Source of the DNA: Physcomitrium patens
Taxonomy: Eukaryota > Streptophyta > Bryopsida > Funariales > Funariaceae
DNA length: 64,000 nt
Assembly (NCBI RefSeq): GCF_000002425.4
Contig: NC_037256.1
Span: forward strand, 16,960,830 to 17,024,829
Direction: 5' to 3'
In this document: piece by piece, positions 12,090-23,330 of the stretch
Layout: every line of letters begins with the position of its first letter
How positions within the stretch are numbered: position 1 is the stretch's first letter
Program-made: the position numbers and the translations under genes
The notes under the pieces: model-generated
The model's input: only the letters and a program-made list of their open reading frames with translations
What the model was told of the DNA's origin: nothing
The model's database searches: none

Positions 12090-13830
12090 TCATGTGGGTA
12101 GATTTAACAAGTCTGGAAATTGAGAATGTATAGGTTTGTATATGATTGTTGCAGTCAAGTTGAGTATGGTAGACGCGGTGAGCAGTTTCTCAGAATCTGG
12201 AGAAGTCGACGATGGCTTTGAACCGATTCTTCGTGTCCAGAATGTGGTCTGCTTTTCAAGACCAGGGTACAGATACATGGCCTCAACATCTGTAATAAAT
12301 TCTGAAATAAACGACTGGAATACTGACACACTGTGATTCCATTCGCTGAGGCACGTCGAACATCTGTTCAGTAACTTCGCAGATGGCAGATATCTCTGAG
12401 GTTGCTGCCAGGAGAAGTCAGCATTTATGGTGCCGCAAAACAGAAAAAAATATCTAAGTTGTGAGCGATCCAGGCGAGGTACCTGTGGGGACCTCACCAT
12501 CTCCCGGAGCATCTCCTCATTATCCTCAGTTGCTAAGTCCAGATCGGCAACCAACATCGAAGGAGCAGGTTTGGTGTGTGCACTGATCAGGTTAGCCGAC
12601 AAGCTGTTGCAATTACAGCTTGAGTTTCTGGGGTTTACCGATGCGTCTCCGTCCCATTATCTACTAAAAGCTGAGGGGAGCTTTGTGAGGGATCTGGAGC
12701 CAGCGACAGAGTCATGAAGGCACCCAACAACCCCGCCCTATCTGCTTCGAAATCCTTGTGACCCACGAGGCTGATCCCCTCCACTTGTTTGCACGCAACT
12801 CGTAGGTTACCATCTCGTCTGTCACTGTCCAAAAGTGGATGCAGGCCTTACAGCTCGCTGCTGCAATCAGGTTTGCACCCGTGCTGACGTGTTCGTGGTA
12901 AGGACTCCATACGCCACCGCCGGAAGTGTCTGTTTCAGGGAGCACATCTTTTCTTCCTCCACGACTAGAACAAGACCAAGCTGCTACTCGGCAACGTCGA
13001 TCTCTAAAATTGAAATTACCTCGCTGTTATAACGATGAAGAACGATTCGCCCAAATAGGTCATTTGTTGGGGAATGAAGGCATTTCCATACAGCTCCATG
13101 TCATTCCATCGGTCGCATTTTGTATCGTATGAGTAAATTGAATACTCCGGTTCAGGTGCCTGGCCAGCATCTTCTGCCATGTTGCAGAGAATTTTACACA
13201 AGATGGTGTCCACCCCAAGCATGGAACCTGGTATAACGGGTGCCATTTTCTCGCTATGGTGTTATAGACGAAGGAGAGTTTTCTTGCTGAGTTAATGCTG
13301 CACTCCTGAATTACAAATAGCTTGTAGCTCAGCATGTCGCCGCCTACAACCAACGCTGTGGCGGGGTTGAGGTATTCTCCACTGGAAATGGTGAAGGGCA
13401 GGGGAAGGTCCTCAGACGATTTCGTTACCGGATTGCACACAAGTATGACCTCGTCCTCCCCACTCCTCGTCATCCAGAGCACGACCAACAACCCCTTGCC
13501 TGCTGCAATTGTTGAGCGTAGGAAGCTGTCAGCCATTTCAAATCTTTAGTCCAGGCGGTCGCAGAAAAAGGTGTTAATGAGCAATCACAATTTTAGTTTG
13601 TCGGGTCGCTGATCTCGCAGCTCCATTCGTACTCGTAGGGCACGACAATGTCAGATGTTCGGAATAGATGCGCAGGTTTTCATGGCAACACCTTAGCCAT
13701 GACCTCTGGCTGTTTCATCAAAGCAACCCTCTCTAGCACACCAATCAGAGCCAACACAGTTCGGGAATCGACACTTAAAGTAACTCTATCTCCAGAAGCT
13801 CGCAGGGAAGTTCTCCTACATCACTCGATC
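12090..13830 (-). pseudogene. F-box protein pseudogene, kelch-like C-terminal region
   Basis: The minus strand encodes a protein resembling the large moss/plant F-box family whose C-terminal half binds substrates for SCF ubiquitin ligases. A degenerate F-box (ELPCELLE..L, followed by an in-frame stop) lies near 13,740-13,815. The body then runs through at least four reading frames: about 13,536-13,240 (GLLVVLWM, VCNPVT, FVYNTIARKW), 13,246-13,016 (EYSIYSYDTKCDRWNDM), 12,945-12,800 (VWSPYHEHVS..TYELRANKW) and 12,602-12,090. The repeated motifs of the type FVYNT..RKW, YSYDTKCDRW and TYELRANKW are those of kelch/FBA-like blades. Adjacent frames do not join with GT-AG signals, so at least three frameshifts plus the F-box stop make it a broken gene. 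Sequencing error is the alternative. Confidence 0.65.
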
Positions 13831-14640
13831 AATCACTCCAGGGCTTATTCTAACTGCTCAACAGCTCTTATATTTGCAAGCACACTGCAAACAGGAGAAC
13901 CAAGTGAAAACATAAAACAAAGCAAAAAGGAAAAGGAAAGGGAAAAAAAAAAAAAAAAAAAAAAAAAAAGGGAGAAAAGGAAGAACTCAACCAAACGAGG
14001 CCAGCACATGAAAGCCTCATTGGCTTCCTAAGCTCAAGGATCTAAGTCCAAAAACTTCAGAGAAGCTCTTTTGATTGTGGGTGAAGGCTTGAGCCAGATG
14101 CATTACACTCTGCTCTATGATAGTCACCATTGCAAAGTTCTGTTCTAGTCAGTGACTTCTACAGGCATATCACTATTTGATGGGATTGACACCGACGGGT
14201 TGCCTGAGCTTGACGTCGGCACTGCACAGGAAGACGGACCCAGTCATCTAAAAATTTGAAGCAGCTACATGTGACTAGAATTCTGGAAAAGAATTCCAAG
14301 TCTACTCCACTGCAATTCCCCGACATGCTGCGGGATGATGCAGGTTATCTCAAAGTGTCTAGTCTTGCGGTACATCTCAGCGTCGTCCATGATGCCGCAT
14401 TCCAATTCATTGGAATCTCTTTCGTAGCATCCTCACGACAACACTCAGCAGGATGTCGATGTCGATGTCGACGGGGGTCTCACTCCACCCATTAATTGCA
14501 TCCCCTCTTCTTAAAAGTCTTTGTTGTGCAGCTCTCCATCTTCGCACACTACCACAATTAATAAATACTTCACCTGCAGGAACTATCTCCTAAGAGACTC
14601 GAATTGAAATCAGAACCTTCGCCATCCCGGAGGATTGATG
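13831..14640. other. GC-balanced 5' flank of the F-box pseudogene
   Basis: This is non-repetitive, gene-like DNA upstream of the minus-strand F-box remnant. It includes a 27-base A run at 13,943-13,969 and three tandem GATGTC units near 14,454-14,471. The open frames present are short and match no family I recognise. It is probably the ancestral promoter/leader. Confidence 0.4.
13943..13969. repeat. Poly-A tract (27 nt)
   Basis: A 27-base A run flanked by GGAAAGGG-type purine sequence upstream of the F-box pseudogene. It could be the tail of an inserted retrosequence, but no body is visible. Confidence 0.85.
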
Positions 14641-14738
14641 TCATTGCCATCAGCTCTCCGGAGCTAATCGACCGCTAATTGGTAGATCACCACTACTTTA
14701 ATAAATACGTAAGATTTATTTATTTACTTATGTATAGG

Positions 14739-14776
14739 CACATAGAAGAAATGGATGTGTCTATTTCTTCTATGTG
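14739..14776. repeat. Perfect 14-bp hairpin
   Basis: CACATAGAAGAAAT (14,739-14,752) is followed after 10 bases by its exact reverse complement (14,763-14,776). It lies just where the GC-balanced island passes into AT-rich DNA. A short inverted-repeat transposon remnant is the simplest reading. Confidence 0.8.
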
Positions 14777-14779
14777 TCC

Positions 14780-16840
14780 ATCTTCCATTTCATCCGAATT
14801 TATTACTTAATTCTTGTCGAAATTAATAATTCGTAATTCGTGTTTAAATAAATGAAAAAGGTGGAAAAGTGGAAAGAGATTGAGATTGCATTATGCTAAT
14901 TGAAAATAAGAAGCCATGGTGTAACTGTTAATGTTTTGTATAATATGTCTAAATCCATGGTGATTCATAATAGAAACTATGCAAGCCTTGCCTAATAAAC
15001 TAAACTAGTTATGATCAATAAACTAGTCTAGCTATGATATCAAGGATTTTGGCAACACATGGTAGTCTTGTATTTATTTTAATTACTTAGAAAATTTACC
15101 ATTTTCTTAAAAATCATTAAAAGACTATTTGAAATGGCACATGTAACTTGTGATTGTAAAGTTTTAAAATTATTTTTGGTAGAAGTCTTATTTATACTAT
15201 ATTACACTTCTAAATTGTAAAAAATAAAAGTTGATAAAAATAATTGAGTAATTTAAAATAATATTAGAAAAGAATAAGATATAATATTCTTCTTATTATA
15301 AAAAATAAATTAAAAATAAAAATAAAATATTACATTATTATTGTTAATTCTAAAGAATTAATTTTATAAACTATAGTTTAGATTAATTACTAAGATATTG
15401 ACTTTTGATAATTTTGGAATAATACTATTTTAGTACAAAAAATTGCTTTATAGATGGAATATGAGTTGGATAGAAATCAAACAATAACAACAACAAAGAC
15501 TATATTATTAGTAGTCTCTTTGCAAGATATATTATAAAGTGGTTTTAGTACTATTATTATTGGTGGTGATATGTAAAAAATAACAAGGCATGAATTGGAT
15601 CTTTAAATATATTGTTATGTTTTTCTTGAATCAAATATAAATATCACAACTACTTTCTTGTAGTTTTATTAGTGCATGTTGCAACTTTTGATCTATCATC
15701 TCAAAAAAAAGGTCATCAAATATATCAATACTATATTGATTGTTATTTGAAGACAAAATATCATCAAAAAAGCACTAGAAAAAAATTCCTTATTCTTCTT
15801 GGTGATTTACAATATGAGAAAAAGTTTAAAAAAAATACTTAGTTGGTTTAATAAGTATTTTCATGTACCTTACTAAATTCAATTGAAATGAAAACTATAA
15901 CAGTGTTTGATTTGATACCAATTTTTTGCAAGAATGGCTTAACACAAAGACTTTATAGTAATAAATAACTTTGATTTACTCAACCAATTTAAATTAATTA
16001 ATTGTTGCAAATCTCATTGTGTATTCACTAAGAGATACCATTTGCAATCATTTTTTGTTTTATTTTATTTCATTTTTGTTAACATATATAGTAATGAGAT
16101 AAAAAAATAAAACTACCACATTGGATGTAAAACATATTAAGGTAGATATTAATATTGTGAAGTCTTTGAATAACAACAAGAAGTTGCAATTATCTTAAAT
16201 TTAAAATTACTTTTCTAATAATGTTTCACAATATAGTTCATTATTAAGAGCAAAAGTAAAAACAACAAAGTCTTCATGGCAATGTCACTTTAACTACATT
16301 ATCTTTCTAATGGCTTTTGGATAATAAAAGTACATGAAATTATTGTCCATGTACTATTCCAACATATTTCACAATCCAATTCTAGCATCTTATTTTTAAT
16401 CTTAAGGCTTGTTAAAATTATCTCTCAAAGCTTTTACAAACTTAGTAATTTTTTTTTTTTTAACAAATCTTAAAACATACCAATGGACTTATCAATTAAA
16501 TTTTTTGAACAATTGAATTAATTAACTTTGCATCTATATAGGACTTTTCATTAAGTGTAAAAAATCTTGTTATATTATATTTAAATTTTGAACTAATGAA
16601 ACCAAAAATATAATGTTGGAGCATTGTTTGATTTGTGGAAGACATTAAACATAGGTCAACATAATAGTTAAAAAGATAAATACAAAAATTAGAAGTATTT
16701 CAAAGTTTCCAAGTCAAATTCTTGTTTTTCTTTTTACAACAAAATAATCCATAAGTATTCAAGTTCCAAATTTCAAACATACTATGTATACCAAGAAAGA
16801 AGAGCTGATGGTCAGGACATAATTAAACAATCAATACATA
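14780..16840. other. AT-rich intergenic DNA, no gene seen
   Basis: AT-rich spacer with short chance frames only. Sequence near 15,600-15,900 on the minus strand translates into acidic, Ser/Asn-rich fragments, but with stops throughout and no recognisable domain. Confidence 0.5.
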
Positions 16841-17600
16841 ATCTCAGAAACCAGAAAGGACGGCATAAAACTTCACAAATGCGAGGCTGCGAAGGTTGAG
16901 CAAAGAGTATACAGAGGAGTACTCAAGTTCCAAATTTGTTGCAAAGTTGATGGATTTTTCAACAACATTCGACGACATATATATATATATATATATATAC
17001 ATATGTATAGTTTTTTCCATGAAAGTTTTGTTCTTGTTCTTACCGCAATTCCTCATCCAGATATGTGATCTCAAGTTTATCTTGGGAACGCCCCTGAGCC
17101 TCGACTCTGATTCGCAACAAATCATGTTGAGAAAAATTCAGTGATCGCTATCAACACAAAAAAACCCAAGTATTTGTTCATAAAAGTTCACTGTGATTTG
17201 TCCACTGGAGGGTGAGCGATTGTAGCTGGATACGAAAACTACAGAAGAAGCGGTTGTTCAATCATGTGACAATGCAGCAAAAAACAATTCATGGAAAAGA
17301 GTGCAGTGGCCAACTTCGTGCAAGGTTTTGAGTTTGACTTCAGGATGAGTTCTTTGATTCCTGTGGGCTCATCTTCAAATGAAGAAGAGAATGTAAGCAA
17401 TGACATTGAAGTGAAAAAAAAAACATTCAGCACTGAACTTGAAGAAGAAAGACGTTGAGTCAGAAGTGGTACCACTTTGGATCGTCTGGTCGAACCTTGC
17501 CAATACAAACGGCATTGGTGTGAAAAACAAGATAGATTTTTTTTTAGAAAATATCTTTGAGACAATAAGCTAGTTGGGTGGTTTTAAAACAAATAGTAAA
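16841..17600 (+). pseudogene. Gene-like island with a broken reading frame, unidentified
   Basis: A small GC-balanced island in AT-rich DNA. On the plus strand, about 17,290-17,590 reads as roughly 100 codons with a single stop (segments FEFDFRMSS, EEENVSNDIEVKKK, TELEEERR, then stop, then TTLDRLVEPCQYKRHW). The mix of acidic and basic residues looks protein-like rather than random. No domain or family is recognised, and neither flanking splice sites nor a start are convincing. A (TA)n run at 16,977-16,999 interrupts the island. It may be an exon remnant or chance. Confidence 0.25.
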
Positions 17601-19491
17601 GGGGATTTGAAAGCACTGGTTGCAACATCTGAGGGTTCTAATTGCACACCAAGTGGACATTTGAAACTAGGTTTGCTGTGACTTACATAAGGAATTGTAG
17701 CTAATCTAATTGTTTCTACAGCTGCTGTCTTGAGTTAATTTTCTCATGCCTAATTTCAAAGTCTAATCTGACGTCGTATACAATTCAGATTCATATCCAG
17801 ATTATAGCTGATTTAGAAGTTGAAGTCGCCGCAAACATTCAGGATGCGAAACCTTAAGTGCTTCTAAAAATAATATCCGTACTCAATTAAAGTACTTCTG
17901 GTATAAACTATTGGTATTTCTCCTAGATGAGCAAGAATAATTAGGGTTTTTAATTAGATAGAAAGAATAAAGAATGCATGGAAATACATACTAAAAATCC
18001 TAGACTTATATATGAAAAAATAATCTAAAAAACTTATTATCTTCAAAATAATAGCAAAAGTTGTATAAATTAATATCCATTTTCTATTCAAAAGTGGGCA
18101 ACTTGAAATGCTCCTTAGTTGGATTTAAAGTTTTTGAATGGTTCATTGTCTAGAATTGTTGGTTTCTTCTTTGCTATCTAGAATTATTTTGGATTTATTA
18201 TTTATTGTATGGAAATAAGAGAGGTAGATTATAGCCCTCATATAGCCCTCAATTCTTTGCTCTTCTTCAAGTTGCTCAAGTTTGCAATCTAACATGGATG
18301 ATTCTTCCACATGCACCACATAATAGCATTGACAAAAAAATTATATTCTACAACATAAGTCTACAGCAAGAGAGAATTGTAAATTTGCAATGGTGTGTAC
18401 ACATTCTATAATGGTGTGTGCACATATTTTATATACAAGGATATTGTTTAAGAATCAAGAATCATAAATCACATTTTTGTAAGCATATTTTATATTTTAA
18501 AAGAATCTTAAATTAATTTTAATTGATTTATTAAATGAGTCAAATTTCTTTAACTAATTTACTTTGACTTAGTTTAAACCAAAGTGGTTCAACCAATTCA
18601 AATTGGTCTTCAAAGATTTTTCAATTTTATTTAAAAAATTTAAGTCAAGTCTTCATTTATAGTTGTGGTTAAAGTTCTATTTAAAACTAGCTTCTATTTT
18701 ATAGCTATATTTGGTTTAGTTATTGTAACTCTAAATCTTATAATTTACTAATCTAATTATTTAATATCTAAAATTATTCAAATTAATTAGTTTATTTAGT
18801 ATTTAAAAGTATATATATCATCAATAAGATGTTTATTAAAACTAATTAATTTCTATGCCAAAGATAAAACAAAAGTCTTAAAAAAAATTTAAAATATCAA
18901 CTAAATCTATTGTTAATATTGATATGTTATAAAAATCGAATTTTTTTAATATTGGTTAATTATTTTTAGGTTATTATTACTAAAGAATTTTTTTTATTAT
19001 ATTATTATTTTATTTTACTTATAGAACCTTTAATTGTAAATTTTATTTTTTACAATTTTTTTGCAAAATAACTTTAGTATGGTGATAGGATGTCATGTTT
19101 TTTTGTGACTTTTTTATAAAAGTATTATATGTTTATTGATTATATTTTAAAATAATAATTATTTTTAATTAATTTATTATATAAATATTATGTAGTTATT
19201 TCCAATCTCTTTTCAAAATATGTAGAAAAAATCTGCCTCTACTCTATTTACACTTTTAGACTATTATTTTTATTAATGCAATATTTTTTAGAGAATAATT
19301 TTTATGCTACATCTCTAGTTGATATTGCTACACCCCACATGACCTCTACACAAGTGAAATTGACTAAAAAGTGTGTTTTTGTCCTTTATAGTCTAATATT
19401 TAATTCCAATATTGATTTAAAAAATAAAAATAATAAAAAAATATAAAACAAGATTTTTGGATTTTTGATAGCTAAAAAATTAAAAAATTAA

Positions 19492-19535
<44 letters not shown>

Positions 19536-22168
19536 CTTGTAACTTATATTTTCATAAAATATTCATTGTCACTCTTGCTCAACCACCATCATTTTTTAAA
19601 GTGAAGAAAGAAAATAATGAATAAAAGAAAGAGCCATATTATTAGTTAGTTATCTATGAGGAGGTCACATGGAATACAACTATATCAATTGAGAAAGTTG
19701 CATTAAAAATTCTCATATTTTATGTACTCTAATTCTATTTGGATTTAGAACATATCATAAAACTACTCTAATATATAAAATTTATCAACTATTTTTATTT
19801 TATTTTTATTTTTTAAAATTAATTATTTATTTGTTTTTAAATTTATACTTTTAAAAAATATAATATTATACCTACATCTATTATTATGGATATAGCTATA
19901 TGATTTAGTTTTTTTAATTAATATAAAACCTCTTAATTCTATAATATATGATATAGTTTTTTTTAATTAATAAAAAAACACATTATAACAATAGTATTTA
20001 AAATAATTAAGTTTTTTGAAAAATTTAGTACATAATTTTTTATAATCAACCTTTCAATACCTACTTATATTTTTATATCTTTAAAAATATCTGAATATTA
20101 ATCATTATTTATTAAGTCAAAGAATCGGATAGTCTTATACTTGGTATGTTTCTTAAGAGAGGAAATGCCTTTCAAATCAATTAAATAAACCTCTGCTATA
20201 TAAACCTTATCATCTATATTTTGGCTCAATTTCTCGAAGTGGATGAAATATATACAAACAACAACTAAATTCCCTAAGAATGTAGAAGGCAATTACTCAA
20301 GTATTGCTTATCTTACTATGTAATTGTGAACTAAATGCAAAGTAGTCATGTAATTCCAACAAAGATTCTTGTCTTTGTTTGTAATTTTTCTTGATAAAAT
20401 GAAGGTTTTTTTCTCATCTACAATTAATTCTAAAGCATCATAATAGAAATTAGTAACACTTACAAGTTTGGCTTACTTAATATTGTCAAATGTTATTGTG
20501 GTATTTTTAAGTCTATATTACAAGAGGCCACATTCAATTGCCTTCGTTTTTCTTTGTTAATAGTTTAGTATCATGTATTTTTTTCTAGCTAATCTTTTCT
20601 ATCACTACTTTCAACCATTATATATTGCATTTCTATTTTATTTACTTTCTACTTAGTAGATAAGCAATACAACACCAAATAGAGTGATTTCATTGTATAT
20701 ATATTTATTATTATTGTTATTCTTTTTATACTTAATGTTTTAATAAATACATTAGTAGCTAATACTTCCAATTCTTAGCTTTTGCTATGTAATAGAAATT
20801 TACAAACATGTGGTTTATTCATGTCTTATTTTATTTTTCACTTATTTTTAAAAACTCTCTAAGTAAGTTATCACCTACAATGCAATTTTTAGGAATTTAT
20901 TAAGATATTTTTTAATGTGATCTAGTGTGAGATTTTTAATATTCTTATTCTATTTGATGCATCTAAATCCTAAAATGCTTTAGGTCAAAGTTAGAACCCT
21001 AAAGCAAAAATATATAAATACTTAAAAAGTCATGTATGGAGATTATACCAATATATTTTGCAAAATTTTGAGCAAGTTTTTTTTAATGTAAAAACAATCT
21101 TTGTCAAAGTTACTTCGTACAATAGTTTGTACTAATATTTGTTTAAATAAACGTAATAAAAAATATAATTGTTTTAAAGAGAGATTTTCATGATAAGTTA
21201 ACAATCACTATATTTTATTTAGAAACTTAAATATTTCCTATACAATCCTCCTATTAAATTTTAATAAGTATAAATCTATTTTCATTTAAAAGAAACAATA
21301 TAACTTCAAGAATACAAGAAAAACTATTTTCATTGATGGTTTGCTTAGATGAATAAGAACAATATGATTGTTTATGTGACTCAAGGGTCATTATCATTAT
21401 GCAAACTTCTCTCAAATTTGTTAAAAAAAAAATCCAACCAATCTAGAATCTTCTTTTTAAAGATCTTCAATGCTCTCTCATATGTGCACATGCAATCACA
21501 TACCGTAAGTATTCATTTAAGCATGCTAAAAAATCCTACCATAAAAGAATTTTTATTTTATTTTTAATTTTTTTATTGTTATATAAAAAAAACTTAATTT
21601 TATGCACCATCTATTACTTAAATGCCATTTTTATACACCAAATGTAATCATTACAAAGTCCCTTGCACACATAGAACCTAAAACTCCCAAACATGGCATC
21701 AATTGTATCATTTCACAAAACCATAACTCCAAAAAGTATGACCTTTACTTTCCATGTACCTTATATAATTGATAGCTTTGCATTGACTTCCATCTAATAT
21801 TATTTTGTCACTCATACTTTAAATACTTCAATTCCAAATAACTATTTGATATATATATATATGTAGATAATATTTTATTTAATATAAAATATTAAATATC
21901 TATAAATATTTATAATAATAACAACAAAGATATAAAATAAATTAAACCAATTACAATGATAATTATTTTTTAATATTTACATCAACTACCAATTGTTGAT
22001 TTAGCTAAATTTTAATTTAGTATCATCTAAATTTATTATCTATCATTGAATCTACTTACTATTTTAAAAAAAATTGTTGATTTTTTATTTTTAATAACAA
22101 AAATCAACATACTTCAAGTTTTGATTATGTAATGATGAATCATTCTACAATATGTATGTATAAATATA
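17601..22168. other. AT-rich intergenic block, no gene seen
   Basis: After a short GC-balanced tail (to about 17,900) this is extreme AT-rich DNA with poly-A/T tracts and (TA)n at about 19,491-19,533. Translation of both strands gives only stop-riddled fragments. I could not attach any segment to a transposon family. Confidence 0.5.
19491..19533. repeat. (TA)n microsatellite
   Basis: Nearly perfect TA run of about 43 bases with one TACA interruption near its start. Confidence 0.88.
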
Positions 22169-22418
22169 GGATATTGCTAATGCCACCACAATTTTTGCTA
22201 CTCACTACAATTCAATATATATATATACATATTTTAAATTTCAATCACAAAAATTATAACTAAATTACACAATGTAAGTACTATCCAACTAAGAAATTAT
22301 TCGAATTAAAAAAATAAAAATAAATAAAAATAAATAAAAATAAATAAACATGTTGAATTGGAAGCAAGTTACATTAGTAGTAGCAAAAACTGTGGTGATA
22401 TTGATATTAGCAATGCCC
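22169..22418. mobile_element. MITE-like element with terminal inverted repeats
   Basis: A 250-bp non-coding element. The left end begins GGATATTGCTAATGCCACCACA and continues to TTTTTGCTACT. The right end, read on the minus strand, begins GGGCATTGCTAAT, then after a short insertion ACCACA and TTTTTGCTACT. The inverted ends are therefore about 34-40 bp long, with a 9-base indel. The interior is AT-rich with a short (TA)n and a (TAAATAAAAA)n stretch. The small size, lack of coding capacity and gene-proximal location (just downstream of SPIKE1) fit a miniature inverted-repeat element. No clear target duplication was seen, so the superfamily is open. Confidence 0.65.
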
Positions 22419-22439
22419 ATAACTGTATACATGTAACGT

Positions 22440-23330
22440 GCGGACTTCATTCAATACTGTTCCCTTTTCTTCAATTTCCGATCCACAACACAGGGCCCAA
22501 TTGTTGATCGACAATTTTACTCTTGATGCTCTACTCAAATTGAAACAAGTATGTCATCGTCACTGCCCTCATTGCTACTTTTTCAGTATCATATGCAAAT
22601 AACATGTAAAGATTACCGTTGTGTTTCTGATTATAATAGGATTTGCAATTGTACATATGACACTTACATCCAAGGGTCCCCTGGACCCACTTCGGCAGCA
22701 TACTCAAGACAGCATCTGCAAATGGCAGATTCTACACTGCCCGCCACCTGCCATAAGCTATCAAGGCCTAGCTAAACTCGGAAAAAAGGCCAAATACTAC
22801 CTCTATATTAAGTCCCAAAGTTGTGAACCAAATTCTGTAACCACTACCCACGAAGGAAACTATGCAACCCTGGAGGTTGCTGGCTTGCAGGCAAAGATTG
22901 GTGCAAGTTCAATCCACAGGTTGGGGCCAGAAAAGCGCAAAATCGAAGGTGGTTGTACATTAAGCCACGGTAGGAACCTTAGCCGTTCCATCAACGACCA
23001 ATTATACATGTGTGGCAAGAAGCTCGTCAAGGCAGGGATTCATCATAGGCAGGATAGTTTTAAACCCTGCTTGGTCCTCTCCAACCATGTCATGGAGACA
23101 GTTAAAAATTAGCTGCAGGCATGTCCACTAATTCTTCAGAATGTAATCACGTTCAGACGATCTGCAGCATGAAATACTGCAGTGATTATCTCACCTTCTC
23201 AAGCAACCTGATGAACCGGGATCACCAAGTATTTAAATTACCTACCTTGTCACAACCCTTGGATAGCAACTGATCCAAGTGACATCATAGTTTTCTTCTT
23301 AATGGACACATCCTATTACAGTTTTGGTGG
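22440..23330 (-). other. SPIKE1 3' flank / likely 3' untranslated region
   Basis: GC-balanced sequence directly downstream of the SPIKE1 stop codon, ending where AT-rich DNA and the MITE begin. It probably contains the 3' untranslated region of the minus-strand gene. The opposite strand carries a 151-codon ATG-started open frame (22,657-23,112) with no recognisable domain; I treat this as unproven. Confidence 0.4.

Noticed and set aside
20098..20292. Minus-strand 64-codon frame suspected to be a retrotransposon remnant
   Set aside because: No Copia, Gypsy, MULE or hAT motif could be matched, and the flanks translate into stop-rich sequence.
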